A stretch of DNA of 64,000 bases from positions 1,612,001 to 1,676,000 of the forward strand of contig NZ_CP024847.1 of NCBI RefSeq assembly GCF_002892535.1. Reading direction: 5' to 3'. Positions 42,777 through 52,900 of this stretch are shown in pieces. The position numbers and the translations under genes were made by a program. Positions within the stretch are counted from its first letter, which is position 1. Every line of letters begins with the position of its first letter. The notes below the pieces were generated by a model. The model saw nothing but the letters and a program-made list of their open reading frames with translations, had not been told where the DNA came from and searched no databases. This DNA is from Aquella oligotrophica (lineage in GTDB: Bacteria; Pseudomonadota; Gammaproteobacteria; Burkholderiales; UBA11063).

Positions 42777-43750
42777 TATTGAATCTTAGTTCCTATTCTT
42801 GACAGATCTTTAAAATTCATCCAGACATAAATTGCCTTACCCAGTATTGATTTATCAGGAACAAATCCCCAATAGCGGCTATCGAGACTATTATCACGGT
42901 TATCCCCCATCATAAAGTACTGCCCAGCAGGAACTTTACAAATAAATCCATCATTATTATATGAACAATTTTCTTTACCCGGAAAATCTTGTACCATCTC
43001 AAGCACAACTGGCGGCAGACGATCCCAAATAATAATTGGATGTTTAACACCAAGTAAATCCTCAATTTGGCGCTCATTATGAATTATCATCGGACCATTC
43101 TCACCCTGCTCGCTATAATCATATGATCCGTCGCTGGTATAATCTAATGGCTTGCCATTTATGATCAAATGTTTATTTTTATATTCTAAAGTATCCCCTG
43201 GCAAACCAACTACCCGTTTGATTAAATCACGATTTCTGACATTCTGATCCTGAAATACAACGATATCACCACGAGCTACTTCATGAACCGGAATAACTGT
43301 CTGGTTGCTAATAGGCATTCTGATACCGTAATCAAATTTACTAACCAAGATAAAATCACCGACCGTCAAATCAGGTCGCATCGAACTACTAGGAATTTGG
43401 TAGGCTTCAAAAAGAAAGGCGCGTAATACCCATACAGCAAGGACAACCGGAAAGAATTCTCGCGAGTAGTGTACATAATGCGGTTTTGCATCGCCATGTC
43501 CACGAGCTTTAGACCATTTGAATTTATCTAAAATTAAAACAATACCACTTACTACAATAAACACTAGCAAAACAGTTGCAAAATCAGTAAACTCAGAAAT
43601 TACTCCTACCCACCCAAGGATAAACAGGAGATAGCCATTTTCCATAGCCTTACTTTTATTATTTCCATGCGCCCGATAAATCATCACTGCACCGATCACT
43701 ATTCCCACTATACCGAGATAAAACCACTTTGATAAACCTTGTGCTTCCAT
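42776..43750 (-). CDS. lepB: Signal peptidase I
   Basis: A 324-aa inner-membrane protease that cleaves Sec signal peptides. It has three N-terminal hydrophobic segments (about 9-80) instead of the usual two, then the catalytic domain. Catalytic Ser123 is in IPSSSMRPDL and general-base Lys178 is in RDLIKRVVGLPGD; the box GDNRDNSLDSRYWG is near the end. It leads the lepB-rnc-era operon. lepA, often upstream, is not in the adjoining 270 nt. Confidence 0.95.
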   Translation of the reverse strand: MEAQGLSKWFYLGIVGIVIGAVMIYRAHGNNKSKAMENGYLLFILGWVGVISEFTDFATVLLVFIVVSGIVLILDKFKWSKARGHGDAKPHYVHYSREFFPVVLAVWVLRAFLFEAYQIPSSSMRPDLTVGDFILVSKFDYGIRMPISNQTVIPVHEVARGDIVVFQDQNVRNRDLIKRVVGLPGDTLEYKNKHLIINGKPLDYTSDGSYDYSEQGENGPMIIHNERQIEDLLGVKHPIIIWDRLPPVVLEMVQDFPGKENCSYNNDGFICKVPAGQYFMMGDNRDNSLDSRYWGFVPDKSILGKAIYVWMNFKDLSRIGTKIQ

Positions 43751-44024
43751 ATTATCCTTGTCAATTAAATCTAATTTTACACAAAGCTTTTATTTTATCA
43801 TATCTGTTAGCCTTATACATTACTTCATTTTATCAACAAAAGTCGCCATTTTCGCTGAGCACTTCCGAAAAAACATAATTGGATGAAATTTTCTCCAAAT
43901 ACTACCACCTACCACACTTAACCATTGAGAGTAAATCCGGGATAAAATATTATTAACGACATCTTGAGAATATATCTAGTATGGTAAAATCACAGATAAT
44001 GTTTGCTATATGGAAATTTAATTT

Positions 44025-45053
44025 ATGACACTAATACTTGGCATTGAAAGCTCATGTGATGAGACTGGGGTTGCAATTTATGATAGTGAAAATGGACTCC
44101 TTGCCAACACACTGTACTCACAGATTGATCTTCATCGGCAATATGGTGGAGTTGTCCCAGAATTAGCCTCTCGTGACCATCTAAGAAAAATCATCCCACT
44201 TATCGATGAAGCGCTCATAAATGCCAAAAAAACTTTGAACGAGATTGACGCTATTGCTTTTACCGCAGGACCAGGTCTAAATGGCGCATTATTAATCGGA
44301 GCAACTGTAGCCAATAGCATTGCTTTTGCTAATAAAATCCCATTAATTCCAGTTCATCATCTCGAGGGACATATTCTTTCGCCAATACTTGCTGATAAAA
44401 ATTTAGCACCACCATTTGTTGCCTTACTTGTCTCTGGTGGGCATAGCCAAATTATTGCGGTAGAAAAAATTGGCAGTTATCATATTTTGGGCGACACCCT
44501 TGATGATGCATCAGGAGAAGCATTTGACAAAACAGCCAAAATGCTTGGGCTTCCCTATCCAGGGGGACGGTATATTGCAGAACTAGCTAGGCATGGAAAA
44601 GAATCCTATCCGTTACCACGCCCAATGCTTAATAGTGGCAATCTCACTATGAGCTTTTCAGGATTAAAAACAGCTGTGCTAACACTTATCCAGAATCTTG
44701 AAAAACAACAGATTAGTATTGAAGGCCAAGTACTAGCAGATATAGCCAAATCAATTGAAGAAGCTATTACTGATGTACTTGTAAAAAAATCAATGATGGC
44801 TATAAAAGAGACCGGAATAAAGCAGTTGGTTGTCTGTGGCGGAGTTAGTGCCAATCTGACATTAAGAAACAAGCTTAATGATTATGCCAAACGACATGAC
44901 TACCGGATTGTTTATCCACCACTGGATTTATGTACTGACAATGGTGCTATGATTGCCCTTGCGGGTTATTACCGCTTTAAAGATCGCCAGTCTGGCTATA
45001 GCTTTTCGGTTAATCCGCGCTGGGATTTAAGTAGTTTGCAAATTCAGAATTAG
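44025..45053 (+). CDS. tsaD: tRNA N6-adenosine threonylcarbamoyltransferase TsaD
   Basis: A 342-aa ASKHA-fold enzyme that adds threonylcarbamoyl to A37 of ANN-decoding tRNAs, with TsaB and TsaE. Metal/ATP motifs: LGIESSCDETGVAIYD at the start, HHLEGHILSP (residues 111-120) and LLVSGGHSQI. DDASGEAFDKTAKMLGLPYPGG and the C-terminal TDNGAMIALAG are also seen. It is divergent from lepB and followed 14 nt later by the thiamine kinase gene. Confidence 0.97.
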   Translation: MTLILGIESSCDETGVAIYDSENGLLANTLYSQIDLHRQYGGVVPELASRDHLRKIIPLIDEALINAKKTLNEIDAIAFTAGPGLNGALLIGATVANSIAFANKIPLIPVHHLEGHILSPILADKNLAPPFVALLVSGGHSQIIAVEKIGSYHILGDTLDDASGEAFDKTAKMLGLPYPGGRYIAELARHGKESYPLPRPMLNSGNLTMSFSGLKTAVLTLIQNLEKQQISIEGQVLADIAKSIEEAITDVLVKKSMMAIKETGIKQLVVCGGVSANLTLRNKLNDYAKRHDYRIVYPPLDLCTDNGAMIALAGYYRFKDRQSGYSFSVNPRWDLSSLQIQN

Positions 45054-45067
45054 TCTGGGAACATCAA

Positions 45068-45751
45068 ATGAGAAATCAAACCGCTATAGATCTCGAATAC
45101 TTCTTACCTAACTATGAAAATCATATTGCAATAGTCGCTAATGGCCAGTTTCCGGAGAAGGCAGAAATTATTAGCTTACTAAGAAAAAGCAGAGCTATCA
45201 TTGCTTGCGATGGGGCAATTCACAATCTCACAAAAAGCAAAATTATTGCTGATTATGTAATTGGTGATGGCGATTCTGCCAATGAGATTTCAGACAAAAT
45301 AGTCAAAAATCCATATATATACATCGCAGATCAAAACTCAAATGACTTAACTAAGGCATTTAACCACGCTTGCGATAATTTCCCTGAATCCACAATTATT
45401 ATATTTGCTGCCAATGGTTTAAGAGAAGATCATAGTATTGCCAATTTTGGGTTATTATTTGAATTTGGCAGAAAACATGATAGCATAGCGATGGTTAGCG
45501 ATTACGGAATTTTTAATATTTGCCAAAGTGGCATCTCTATTTTTAATGTAGTTGCAGGTCAGCAGATCTCATTATTTAGTCTGAAAAGTACCACTCAAAT
45601 TAGCTGCCCAGAACTAAAATGGCCGTTGGCTAATTTCTGCTTTAAGCATCTATACTCTGGCACTCTAAACCAAGCATCTGGTAACCAGATTACCATTGAT
45701 ACAACAGATAATGTTATTCTTTATCGTGCATATGAAATAAAAATCAGTTAA
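45068..45751 (+). CDS. Thiamine pyrophosphokinase
   Basis: A 227-aa enzyme making thiamine diphosphate from thiamine and ATP. IACDGAIHNL, DYVIGDGDSAN, NDLTKAFNHA and GLREDHSIANFGLL correspond to the four conserved TPK blocks. The C-terminal beta-domain contains QQISLFSL and SGNQITIDT. In this subfamily K-D-x-T-D is replaced by S-N-D-L-T-K. It is likely co-transcribed with tsaD. No TPP riboswitch is seen upstream. Confidence 0.88.
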   Translation: MRNQTAIDLEYFLPNYENHIAIVANGQFPEKAEIISLLRKSRAIIACDGAIHNLTKSKIIADYVIGDGDSANEISDKIVKNPYIYIADQNSNDLTKAFNHACDNFPESTIIIFAANGLREDHSIANFGLLFEFGRKHDSIAMVSDYGIFNICQSGISIFNVVAGQQISLFSLKSTTQISCPELKWPLANFCFKHLYSGTLNQASGNQITIDTTDNVILYRAYEIKIS

Positions 45752-45796
45752 CAAACTTAGCTAAATAATGCTTAATAAATTCAAGGAAAACCCCTC

Positions 45797-46699
45797 ATGC
45801 AAAAAATAGTACCACATCTTTGGTTTGATAAAGAAGCAAAAGAAGCCGCAGAATTTTATGTATCAGTATTTCCGCAATCAGAAATCAATCAGATAACAAC
45901 TCTTCATGATACTCCATCTGGAAATTGTGACATTGTCAACTTCAATATTTCTGGATACTCTTTTATGGCAATTAGTGCCGGACCTTATTTTAAAGTAAAT
46001 CCATCAATTTCATTTATGTTAAATTTTGATGATAACAATCTTGATTATACAATTAAAGAAATGAACCGCTTGTGGGAAACTCTTGCAAAAAATGGAAAAA
46101 TAATGATGCCCCTACAGAAATATCCATTTAGCAACTACTATGGCTGGGTAGAAGATAAATACGGCGTTTCATGGCAGCTAATTCTAAATAAATCAGGAGA
46201 AAACAAGCCATTTATAACTCCGTCATTAATGTTTGTTGGTAATGTAGCAGGTAAGGCTGAAGAAGCCACCGACTTTTATCTGTCAATTTTTAAAAACTCA
46301 TTTCGCAATACTATAGCCTATTACCCAGCTGCTATGGAACTAGAGAAAGAAGGCTCCGTCATGTTTACTTCATATAATATTGAAGGACAGGAATTTGCAG
46401 CAATGGATAGTTCATTAAAACATGATTTTAGCTTTAATGAAGCAATATCATTAGTAATTTTATGTGAAACTCAGGAAGAGATTGACTATTACTGGCAAAA
46501 GCTATCTGCCGTATCTGAGGCAGAACAGTGTGGATGGGTAAAAGATAAATATGGAATATCATGGCAGATAGTTCCAACGATAATGAATGAAATGATGAAA
46601 AATGGGACTCAGGAACAAATTAACCAGATTACAAAAGCATTCCTCCCCATGAAAAAGATGGACATCAGTGCCCTGAAAAAAGCATATGAAGGGCACTAA
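45797..46699 (+). CDS. PhnB-like VOC protein with two glyoxalase domains
   Basis: A 300-aa protein made of two tandem VOC/3-dmu-9_3-mt modules. Each opens with a phrase like IVPHLWFDKEAKEAAEFYVS (residues 2-22) and SLMFVGNVAGKAEEATDFYL, and each closes with GWVxDKYGxSWQ. It belongs to the PhnB-like group; the 'demethylubiquinone methyltransferase' name often attached is not experimentally supported. It is soluble and substrate unknown. AAGGA precedes the ATG. Confidence 0.85.
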   Translation: MQKIVPHLWFDKEAKEAAEFYVSVFPQSEINQITTLHDTPSGNCDIVNFNISGYSFMAISAGPYFKVNPSISFMLNFDDNNLDYTIKEMNRLWETLAKNGKIMMPLQKYPFSNYYGWVEDKYGVSWQLILNKSGENKPFITPSLMFVGNVAGKAEEATDFYLSIFKNSFRNTIAYYPAAMELEKEGSVMFTSYNIEGQEFAAMDSSLKHDFSFNEAISLVILCETQEEIDYYWQKLSAVSEAEQCGWVKDKYGISWQIVPTIMNEMMKNGTQEQINQITKAFLPMKKMDISALKKAYEGH

Positions 46700-46720
46700 A
46701 AAAAGTTTTTTTAGGTATTG

Positions 46721-46930
46721 CTAATTTCTTCTATTTGCGTTAATGGCTTCAATAACACGATCATTATCTTTTTTTCGGTAATAATCAGAAACGGAAAAAA
46801 AAGACCAGATCACAGCGGGAATCCAACCAATTAAAGTAATTTGTAAAAATAAACATAGAACTCACTGAAAGACTTTACCAATTGTAAAAAAAGCAATCCA
46901 TGGACAGAAAAAAGCTATCAGATAACGCAT
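46721..46930 (-). pseudogene. YqaE/Pmp3-family small membrane protein with internal TGA
   Basis: Reading from the ATG at 46930 (AGGAG 14 nt upstream) gives MRYLIAFFCPWIAFFTIGKV, then F-Q, an in-frame TGA at 46862-46864, then VLCLFLQITLIGWIPAVIWS and a charged tail to TAG at 46721. Both halves are in one frame and match the two-helix Pmp3/YqaE stress-membrane family, where G or A usually occupies the stop position. It is either a one-base nonsense mutation or a sequence error. It is too short and broken to appear as one ORF. Confidence 0.72.
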
Positions 46931-47090
46931 AGATTAGTAACTCCTTTGGAATAAATTCCAGCAATTTTAGCATAGATATGTTTATTAAAAGTGAAGGATT
47001 GTATCCATGCTAAAATGCCTAGCTTATCCAATTCAAATCAGTTCAGAGAATATTTGGCAATTTCCGTTTAACAAGGGTATTAAACAAAAA

Positions 47091-48329
47091 ATGAATATAT
47101 TATATATCAATCATTATGCAGGCTCAATCTATCATGGAATGGAGTACCGTCCATATTATCTGGCACGGGAATGGGTTAAGCAGGGACATAATGTAACTAT
47201 CGTTGCCAGTAACTATTCACATATTCGGCAAAAAAATATTGAGCTAAATGCTGATCTGGATTATCTTGAAGAAATGGTTGATGGTATCCGCTATTTTTGG
47301 TGTAAGACTCCTCCTTATGGTGAAAATGGTATCAAGCGAGTAATTAATATTTTTGCTTTTCTGCGTAAAGTCTGGAATCTTAAAGATAATATTATTGCCA
47401 ATCATAAGCCAGATTTGGTAATTGCTTCATCTACTTATCCGTTTGATACCCTGTTGGCTAAAGAGATTGCTAAAAAACATCAGGCAAAATTTGTTTATGA
47501 GGTACATGATCTCTGGCCTTTAACCCCGATGGAAGTAGGTGGGATGTCGAAATGGCATCCATTTATCATGGCGATGCAGTGGGCTGAGAACTACGGCTAT
47601 AAAAATGCGGATAAAGTTGTGAGTCTGTTGCCAAAAGCCGATAAATATATGCAGGATCACGGTATGGATAAAGATAAATTTATCTATATCTCTAATGGAG
47701 TTGCCGTTAGTGACTGGTTAAACGCTACTAAGAAGATGCCGAATGAACATCAAAATGAATTGAGCCGGTTAAAGCATATTGAGAATAAATTTATCATTGG
47801 CTACGCTGGTGGAATGGGTGAAGCGAACGCGCTTGATTTTCTCCTGGATGCCGCTAAATTAATCAATGATAAATCAATTCATATTGTAATGATTGGTGAT
47901 GGTCCGAAAAAAGAACATTTACAAGCAAGAATTAAAACAGAGTTGATTGAAAATATTACTATTTTACCAGCAATCAATAAATTACAGATTCCAGATTTCT
48001 TGTCTACCTGTGATGCATTATATATCGGTTGGAATAAACTTCCAATCTATCGTTTTGGAATTTGTCCGAATAAACTTTTTGATTATATGTTGGCACAAAA
48101 ACCAATCATCCATTCGGTTACTGCTGGTAATGATCTGGTTGATGAGGCGCGCTGTGGCTTATCGGTTGCTGCCGAAGACATAAATGAAATATCAAGTGCA
48201 ATCCAGAACATGAAAAATCTGAAAGCTGAAAATCGTGAGAGGATGGCGAAAAATGGTCATGATTATGTATTAAGGAATCATGATTATCGGATATTAGCAA
48301 CCAGATTCCTTGATAAGGCAAGTAACTAA
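47091..48329 (+). CDS. GT4 glycosyltransferase (WbuB-like)
   Basis: About 412 aa from the ATG at 47091, where the family N-terminus MNILYINHYAGS begins. An in-frame ATG at 47007, with GAAGGA upstream, would add 28 residues that do not fit the family. The N-domain has HGMEYRPYYLAREWVKQGHN and YEVHDLWPLTPMEVGG. The C-domain has the donor region NKFIIGYAGGMGEANALDFL, IGDGPKKEHL and GICPNKLFDYMLAQKPI (E/D-x7-E-like site). It resembles WbuB, which adds L-FucNAc or related sugars in O-antigen; substrate unknown. Isolated plus-strand gene. Confidence 0.88.
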   Translation: MNILYINHYAGSIYHGMEYRPYYLAREWVKQGHNVTIVASNYSHIRQKNIELNADLDYLEEMVDGIRYFWCKTPPYGENGIKRVINIFAFLRKVWNLKDNIIANHKPDLVIASSTYPFDTLLAKEIAKKHQAKFVYEVHDLWPLTPMEVGGMSKWHPFIMAMQWAENYGYKNADKVVSLLPKADKYMQDHGMDKDKFIYISNGVAVSDWLNATKKMPNEHQNELSRLKHIENKFIIGYAGGMGEANALDFLLDAAKLINDKSIHIVMIGDGPKKEHLQARIKTELIENITILPAINKLQIPDFLSTCDALYIGWNKLPIYRFGICPNKLFDYMLAQKPIIHSVTAGNDLVDEARCGLSVAAEDINEISSAIQNMKNLKAENRERMAKNGHDYVLRNHDYRILATRFLDKASN

Positions 48330-48353
48330 AGAAATCATTCTAAATAAAGAAGC

Positions 48354-48569
48354 TTACTCACTATTATCTGCCTCATAGCGTAAAATATCACCTGGCTGAC
48401 AGTCAAGTGCTTTACATATTTCATTAAGGGTTTCAAGACGTACTGCTTTTGCCTTACCTGTCTTTAATATTGATAAATTTTGGATTGTTATCCCAACATG
48501 TTGTGCCAAATCCTGCAACTTCATTTTGCGTCTTGCAAGCATTACGTCTAGTTCTATTATTATTGCCAT
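48354..48569 (-). CDS. Small XRE-family HTH regulator
   Basis: A 71-aa Cro/CI-type DNA-binding protein (YozG-like). The helix-turn-helix is KLQDLAQHVGITIQNLSILKTG (residues about 17-38), and CKALDCQPGDILRYE closes the domain. It follows the DUF2975 gene by 9 nt; this pair is common in bacteria and may form a membrane-linked regulatory module. The targets are unknown. Confidence 0.9.
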   Translation of the reverse strand: MAIIIELDVMLARRKMKLQDLAQHVGITIQNLSILKTGKAKAVRLETLNEICKALDCQPGDILRYEADNSE

Positions 48570-48578
48570 TTTTATTAC

Positions 48579-49127
48579 CTAAACCGTTAGTTTCTGTTCT
48601 TCTTGCAACTCATGTCCAATTTGCATAACATACGCGATCACTATTAAGCAGATACCAACAATAATCGCCGTAAGATTAGTATTATCAAAACTAAAAGCAA
48701 TAAAGCGATGACCCTTTGGATAATTTATCGAAACAGCAATAGCTAAAATCATCTGACTCAATGGCTGAAAAAGTAATGCACTCAGAAGGCATAGATACCC
48801 CAACCGGCTATAGGATTTAACATTTATAACTGTAAAAATTTCTCCCCTAGCATAGTTGGTAAATAGCTTTATCAGCCAGCGTAACCCAATGAATAATGGT
48901 AACAAGCCAAGGAATGAGCCAGTAAAGCCAATAAGTTGATTATTAAGCTGAAATTGATCAATTTGCGATTCCGTTGCATAGCCCCCTAAACTTGGACCCA
49001 AAACAGCATGGCTGAATGAACTTTGTGGAAATAACCAACTATAACTTATAAAAAATAGTAGAAGGATGAATATTATTTTTAAAATTAATTGTACTCGTTT
49101 ACTGATTGTTGCTAGCTTTGTGTACAT
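48579..49127 (-). CDS. DUF2975 membrane protein
   Basis: A 182-aa protein from the ATG at 49127 (MYTKLATISKRVQL), preceded by AAGGA at a good distance. A longer frame reaches 49190 but adds an unlikely N-terminus. Four hydrophobic segments are seen (about 13-35, 70-90, 110-130, 145-165). DUF2975 proteins are regularly encoded with a small XRE regulator, as here. Function is unknown; membrane sequestration of the regulator is a possibility. Confidence 0.82.
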   Translation of the reverse strand: MYTKLATISKRVQLILKIIFILLLFFISYSWLFPQSSFSHAVLGPSLGGYATESQIDQFQLNNQLIGFTGSFLGLLPLFIGLRWLIKLFTNYARGEIFTVINVKSYSRLGYLCLLSALLFQPLSQMILAIAVSINYPKGHRFIAFSFDNTNLTAIIVGICLIVIAYVMQIGHELQEEQKLTV

Positions 49128-49234
49128 TGATCTGTCCTTAAAATAGATAACGAAGAACATTAGTTTAGCACACCAACCCGCATAAATCAATAAATATTTA
49201 TTGATTTACAATAAATTATTAATTCAAATCGAAA

Positions 49235-49876
49235 TTACAACTTAGTAAAAGTCAAGCAAATAGAAAGAAAATAATTTTCAATTTTATGAGTAACTATTCT
49301 ATAATTCTCTTTCACTTCGACATCATCCAAATTTAAATTTGTTGCCTGAAAACATTCATGATTAAAACCATAACCAATAGCTTTTATTAGTGCTTCTTTT
49401 TTCGTCCAAAGTTTAAAGAACTCACTCACTGAAGAACCGATTAGCACTTGTTCAGACTCAGAAAACACCAATGATTTAGCTTCCAGAATTGGAAAATCAC
49501 TCTGAATAAACTCTATATCTATACCAATACTTATCTCACTATCAAATGAAACAGCAAGCGCTACATATTCGCCGCTATGCGAAACATTAAAGCTGATAGT
49601 TTTAGAAATATTTTCTGGCTGACTAATATATGGTTTCATATCTTTAGTAAAACTAATTTCTAGTTTTTCTGGATTAATTGCAAGAATACTTGCTAACCAA
49701 TATTTTTGTAAAAGTTCAGACACAAAGGCTCGCAACTGATCTTTCTTCTGCAAAAAAGAATTTATTTTACTCCAGTTAAGTAAGCTAAAGACTTTAAAAT
49801 AGGAAGCATAATTAAAATCATGCGGAAGTTTTATCAAAAGCACTTTGATAGTAGATAAATCAGGCTTAATTTTCAT
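49235..49876 (-). CDS. 4'-phosphopantetheinyl transferase superfamily protein
   Basis: A 213-aa Sfp/AcpT-type enzyme that transfers phosphopantetheine from CoA to a carrier-protein serine. The Mg/CoA signature is SIGIDIEFIQSDFP, and the helix motif FFKLWTKKEALIKAIGYGF is complete; NVSHSGEYVALAVS supplies the upstream substrate residues. It lies just downstream of the gdh terminator, as an independent gene. No NRPS, PKS or carrier-protein gene is in the window, so its target is unknown. Confidence 0.9.
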   Translation of the reverse strand: MKIKPDLSTIKVLLIKLPHDFNYASYFKVFSLLNWSKINSFLQKKDQLRAFVSELLQKYWLASILAINPEKLEISFTKDMKPYISQPENISKTISFNVSHSGEYVALAVSFDSEISIGIDIEFIQSDFPILEAKSLVFSESEQVLIGSSVSEFFKLWTKKEALIKAIGYGFNHECFQATNLNLDDVEVKENYRIVTHKIENYFLSICLTFTKL

Positions 49877-49885
49877 AGATAGAAT

Positions 49886-49915
49886 AAAAAAACAGGTCTG
49901 GAACCCAGACCTGTT
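49886..49915 (-). terminator. Rho-independent terminator of the gdh operon
   Basis: On the minus strand AACAGGTCTGG / CCAGACCTGTT (49905-49915 with 49891-49901) forms an 11-bp perfect stem with a 3-nt loop, followed by seven T in a row. It begins 10 nt after the gdh stop codon. Confidence 0.9.
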
Positions 49916-49925
49916 AACTGAAAAA

Positions 49926-52900
49926 TTATCCGATAATATTTAGAAATTCACGAATCACCGCAGATAACATTGCCAGATCAAGAACCCGGTAACTTTGTAG
50001 TTCATCCAGAATAGCATTGATACTCGCCATTTTATCAGTACTAGCTTCTATCCACGCAGTAGTACTACCATTATGATTTTTAATTGCTAGCTCCATAGTA
50101 GAACGATATAATTTAGAAACATCAGCAAATAAGGCACTCCGTGCTAATGATTGCCATTTATTCTCACGTGGTAATAATTGGACATTCTTACGTAACCAGT
50201 CAATTTGTAATAATCGTCCAGCAGCAAAATAATTAGCAGCAACAAGTTCATAATCAAGTTTATACTCAGTTGCAAGTATAACAACATCCATGATCTGAGG
50301 TAAAAAGCCAACCCGAGAAATTAATTTTGCCAAGTCAACAGGTACATTGCTAGCAATATATGCAGCTTCTTCATCGCGAACATCAGGATATTCTTCATTA
50401 CGGATCAGATGAGCAATCCGCTCTTCAAGTACAATTGTATGTGGCTTGAATTTCTGAATAATTTCTGCAGCACTAGTAAGATCTTTTACATAACCAAGTA
50501 TCCAACGGCACAAACGCTCAACTGCTTTTTCAACACCGATAAATAGCTTGATTTGAACTTCAGCCGCAACCTTGTTATCAAGACTCTCGATATGACTATA
50601 TAATCGTGAAGCATCAAGAAGATTATATGCAACCCACCATGCTTTAACAATAGTCTCAAGAGGAACATTAAACTCATCACTAAAACGTGAAATAAATGTT
50701 ATTCCAGCCCGATTTACTATCAGATTAGCCAGCTGATTAGCAATAATTTCCTTACGTAGATAATGGCTAAGGATAAAATCCTTATAATTTTCTTGCAAAT
50801 GACGTGGGAAGTAGCTTATCAATAGTTCATTAAAATCACTATCTGTTACTAGACTAGATTTCAAAATATCACGGTCTAGTATCATTTTTGAATAAGCTAG
50901 TAGCACTGACATTTCGGGCATAGTAAGCCCAGTATTATCAGCCATACGCTCACTGATTTCAAGATCATTTGGCAAGAACTCAATCTTACGATCTAATTCA
51001 CCAGCTTTTTCCAGTTTACGCATAAACACTTGATGGTTTGGTAGTGTGTAACGCGCACGGGAAACAGCAGTCCGAAGCACCAAGGTTTGTAAATAATTAT
51101 CGCGGAGCACCAATTGAGAAACATCGTCCGTCATTGATTCAAGGATTTTATTTCTTTCTTCAACCGACATTCCAGTTTGTTGCATAATAGCAGAAAAGAG
51201 AATTTTAATATTCACTTCATGATCAGAACAGTCAACACCAGCGGAATTATCAATAGCATCGGTATAAATATTACCACCATTTTGGGCAAATTCAATCCGT
51301 CCCAGCTGAGTAGCACCAAGATTACCACCTTCACCAACTACTTTCACCTGTAACTCTTTACCATTTACACGCAGTGCATCATTTGCCTTATCTTTAACTT
51401 CTTCATTTGACTGGCTTTCAGCTTTAATATAGGTTCCAATCCCACCGTTATATAATAAATCTGCCTTAGCTTTAAGAATCAGATTAATTAATTCAGTTGG
51501 AGGCAACTCTTCTGCATCAACTTGTAACCATGCTCTAACTTCTTGAGAAAGTGGAATAGTTTTACTTGAACGTAAATAAATACCACCACCTTGAGAAATT
51601 GTACTTGTATCGTAGTCTTCCCAGCTTGAACGTGGTAAATTAAACATTCTTAACCGTTCTTGATAACTTACCTTAGTATCTGGATTTGGATCAAGGAAAA
51701 TATGCATATGATTAAATGCCGCAATCAGTTTAATATGCTCGGATAATAGCATCCCATTACCAAACACATCCCCCATTAAGTCACCGATACCGATTACCGT
51801 AAACTCCTGAGTCTGAGTATTTAGCCCCAAATGACGGAAATGACGTTTAACCGATTCCCATGCACCTTTAGCCGTAATCCCCATTTTTTTGTGATCATAA
51901 CCAGCTGAACCACCAGATGCAAACGCATCACCAAGCCAGAAGCCATATTTGAGAGACATTTCATTAGCATAGTCAGAAAATGTAGCAGTTCCCTTGTCCG
52001 CAGCAACTACCAGATATGGATCATCACCATCATGACGAATAACCTGTTTTGGATGAATAATTTGCCCACTTACTAGGTTATCGGTAATATCAAGTAATCC
52101 AGAGATAAACTGTTTATAGCAGCTAACCCCTTCTGCCATATAAGCATCACGCTCTCTAGGATCTGGAAGTTTTTTACAAACAAAACCACCTTTGGACCCG
52201 GTGGGTACAATTACCGAATTTTTAACCATTTGAGCTTTTACAAGACCTAATACCTCGGTACGGAAATCCTCTTTCCGATCAGACCAGCGTAAACCTCCAC
52301 GAGCAACTTTACCGCCACGAAGATGAACTGCCTCAAAACGAATTGAATACACAAATATCTCATAAAGAGGATACGGTTTAGGCAAGTTCAAAACCTTAGC
52401 CGACTCTAGTTTGAAAGATATATATGGCTTATGGCTACCATCATCCAAAGTCTGATAAAAATTGGTACGGAGCATTGCATTAATAACAGAATACGCTGCC
52501 TTTAAAATCTGGTCTTCTGCCAGATTTTCAACTTTATCCAGCTCAGTCTGAATTATCTGCTGATATTCTCCAGCTTTTGCCGCTGAATGATGCTCTGGGC
52601 AAAATTTGGCTTCAAAAAGATTAAATAAATTACGACTAGTAAATGAGTATTTTTTTAGACAATCACTAATATAAGTAGCTGAAAATGGTAGATTAGACTG
52701 TATCAAATATTTAACAATTGCACGAATTAACGATGCCTGCCGAGCATTTAGTCCACAATACAATACCAATTTATTCAGACTATCGCTTTCGACATTCCGC
52801 TTAAATGCAGCAACAATTGCAGCCTTCAGTTTTTCAATCAATGCCACATCTTTAATTTTACCTTCAAGCCCATCAAGAACTTCAACCCCAAAATCACAAA

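Noticed and set aside
45754-45796. TPP riboswitch near the thiamine pyrophosphokinase gene
   Set aside because: No CTGAGA or other THI-box core is visible in the short flanks.
46700-46990. Whole intergenic region before the GT4 gene being empty
   Set aside because: Reading the minus strand revealed the interrupted Pmp3/YqaE gene instead.
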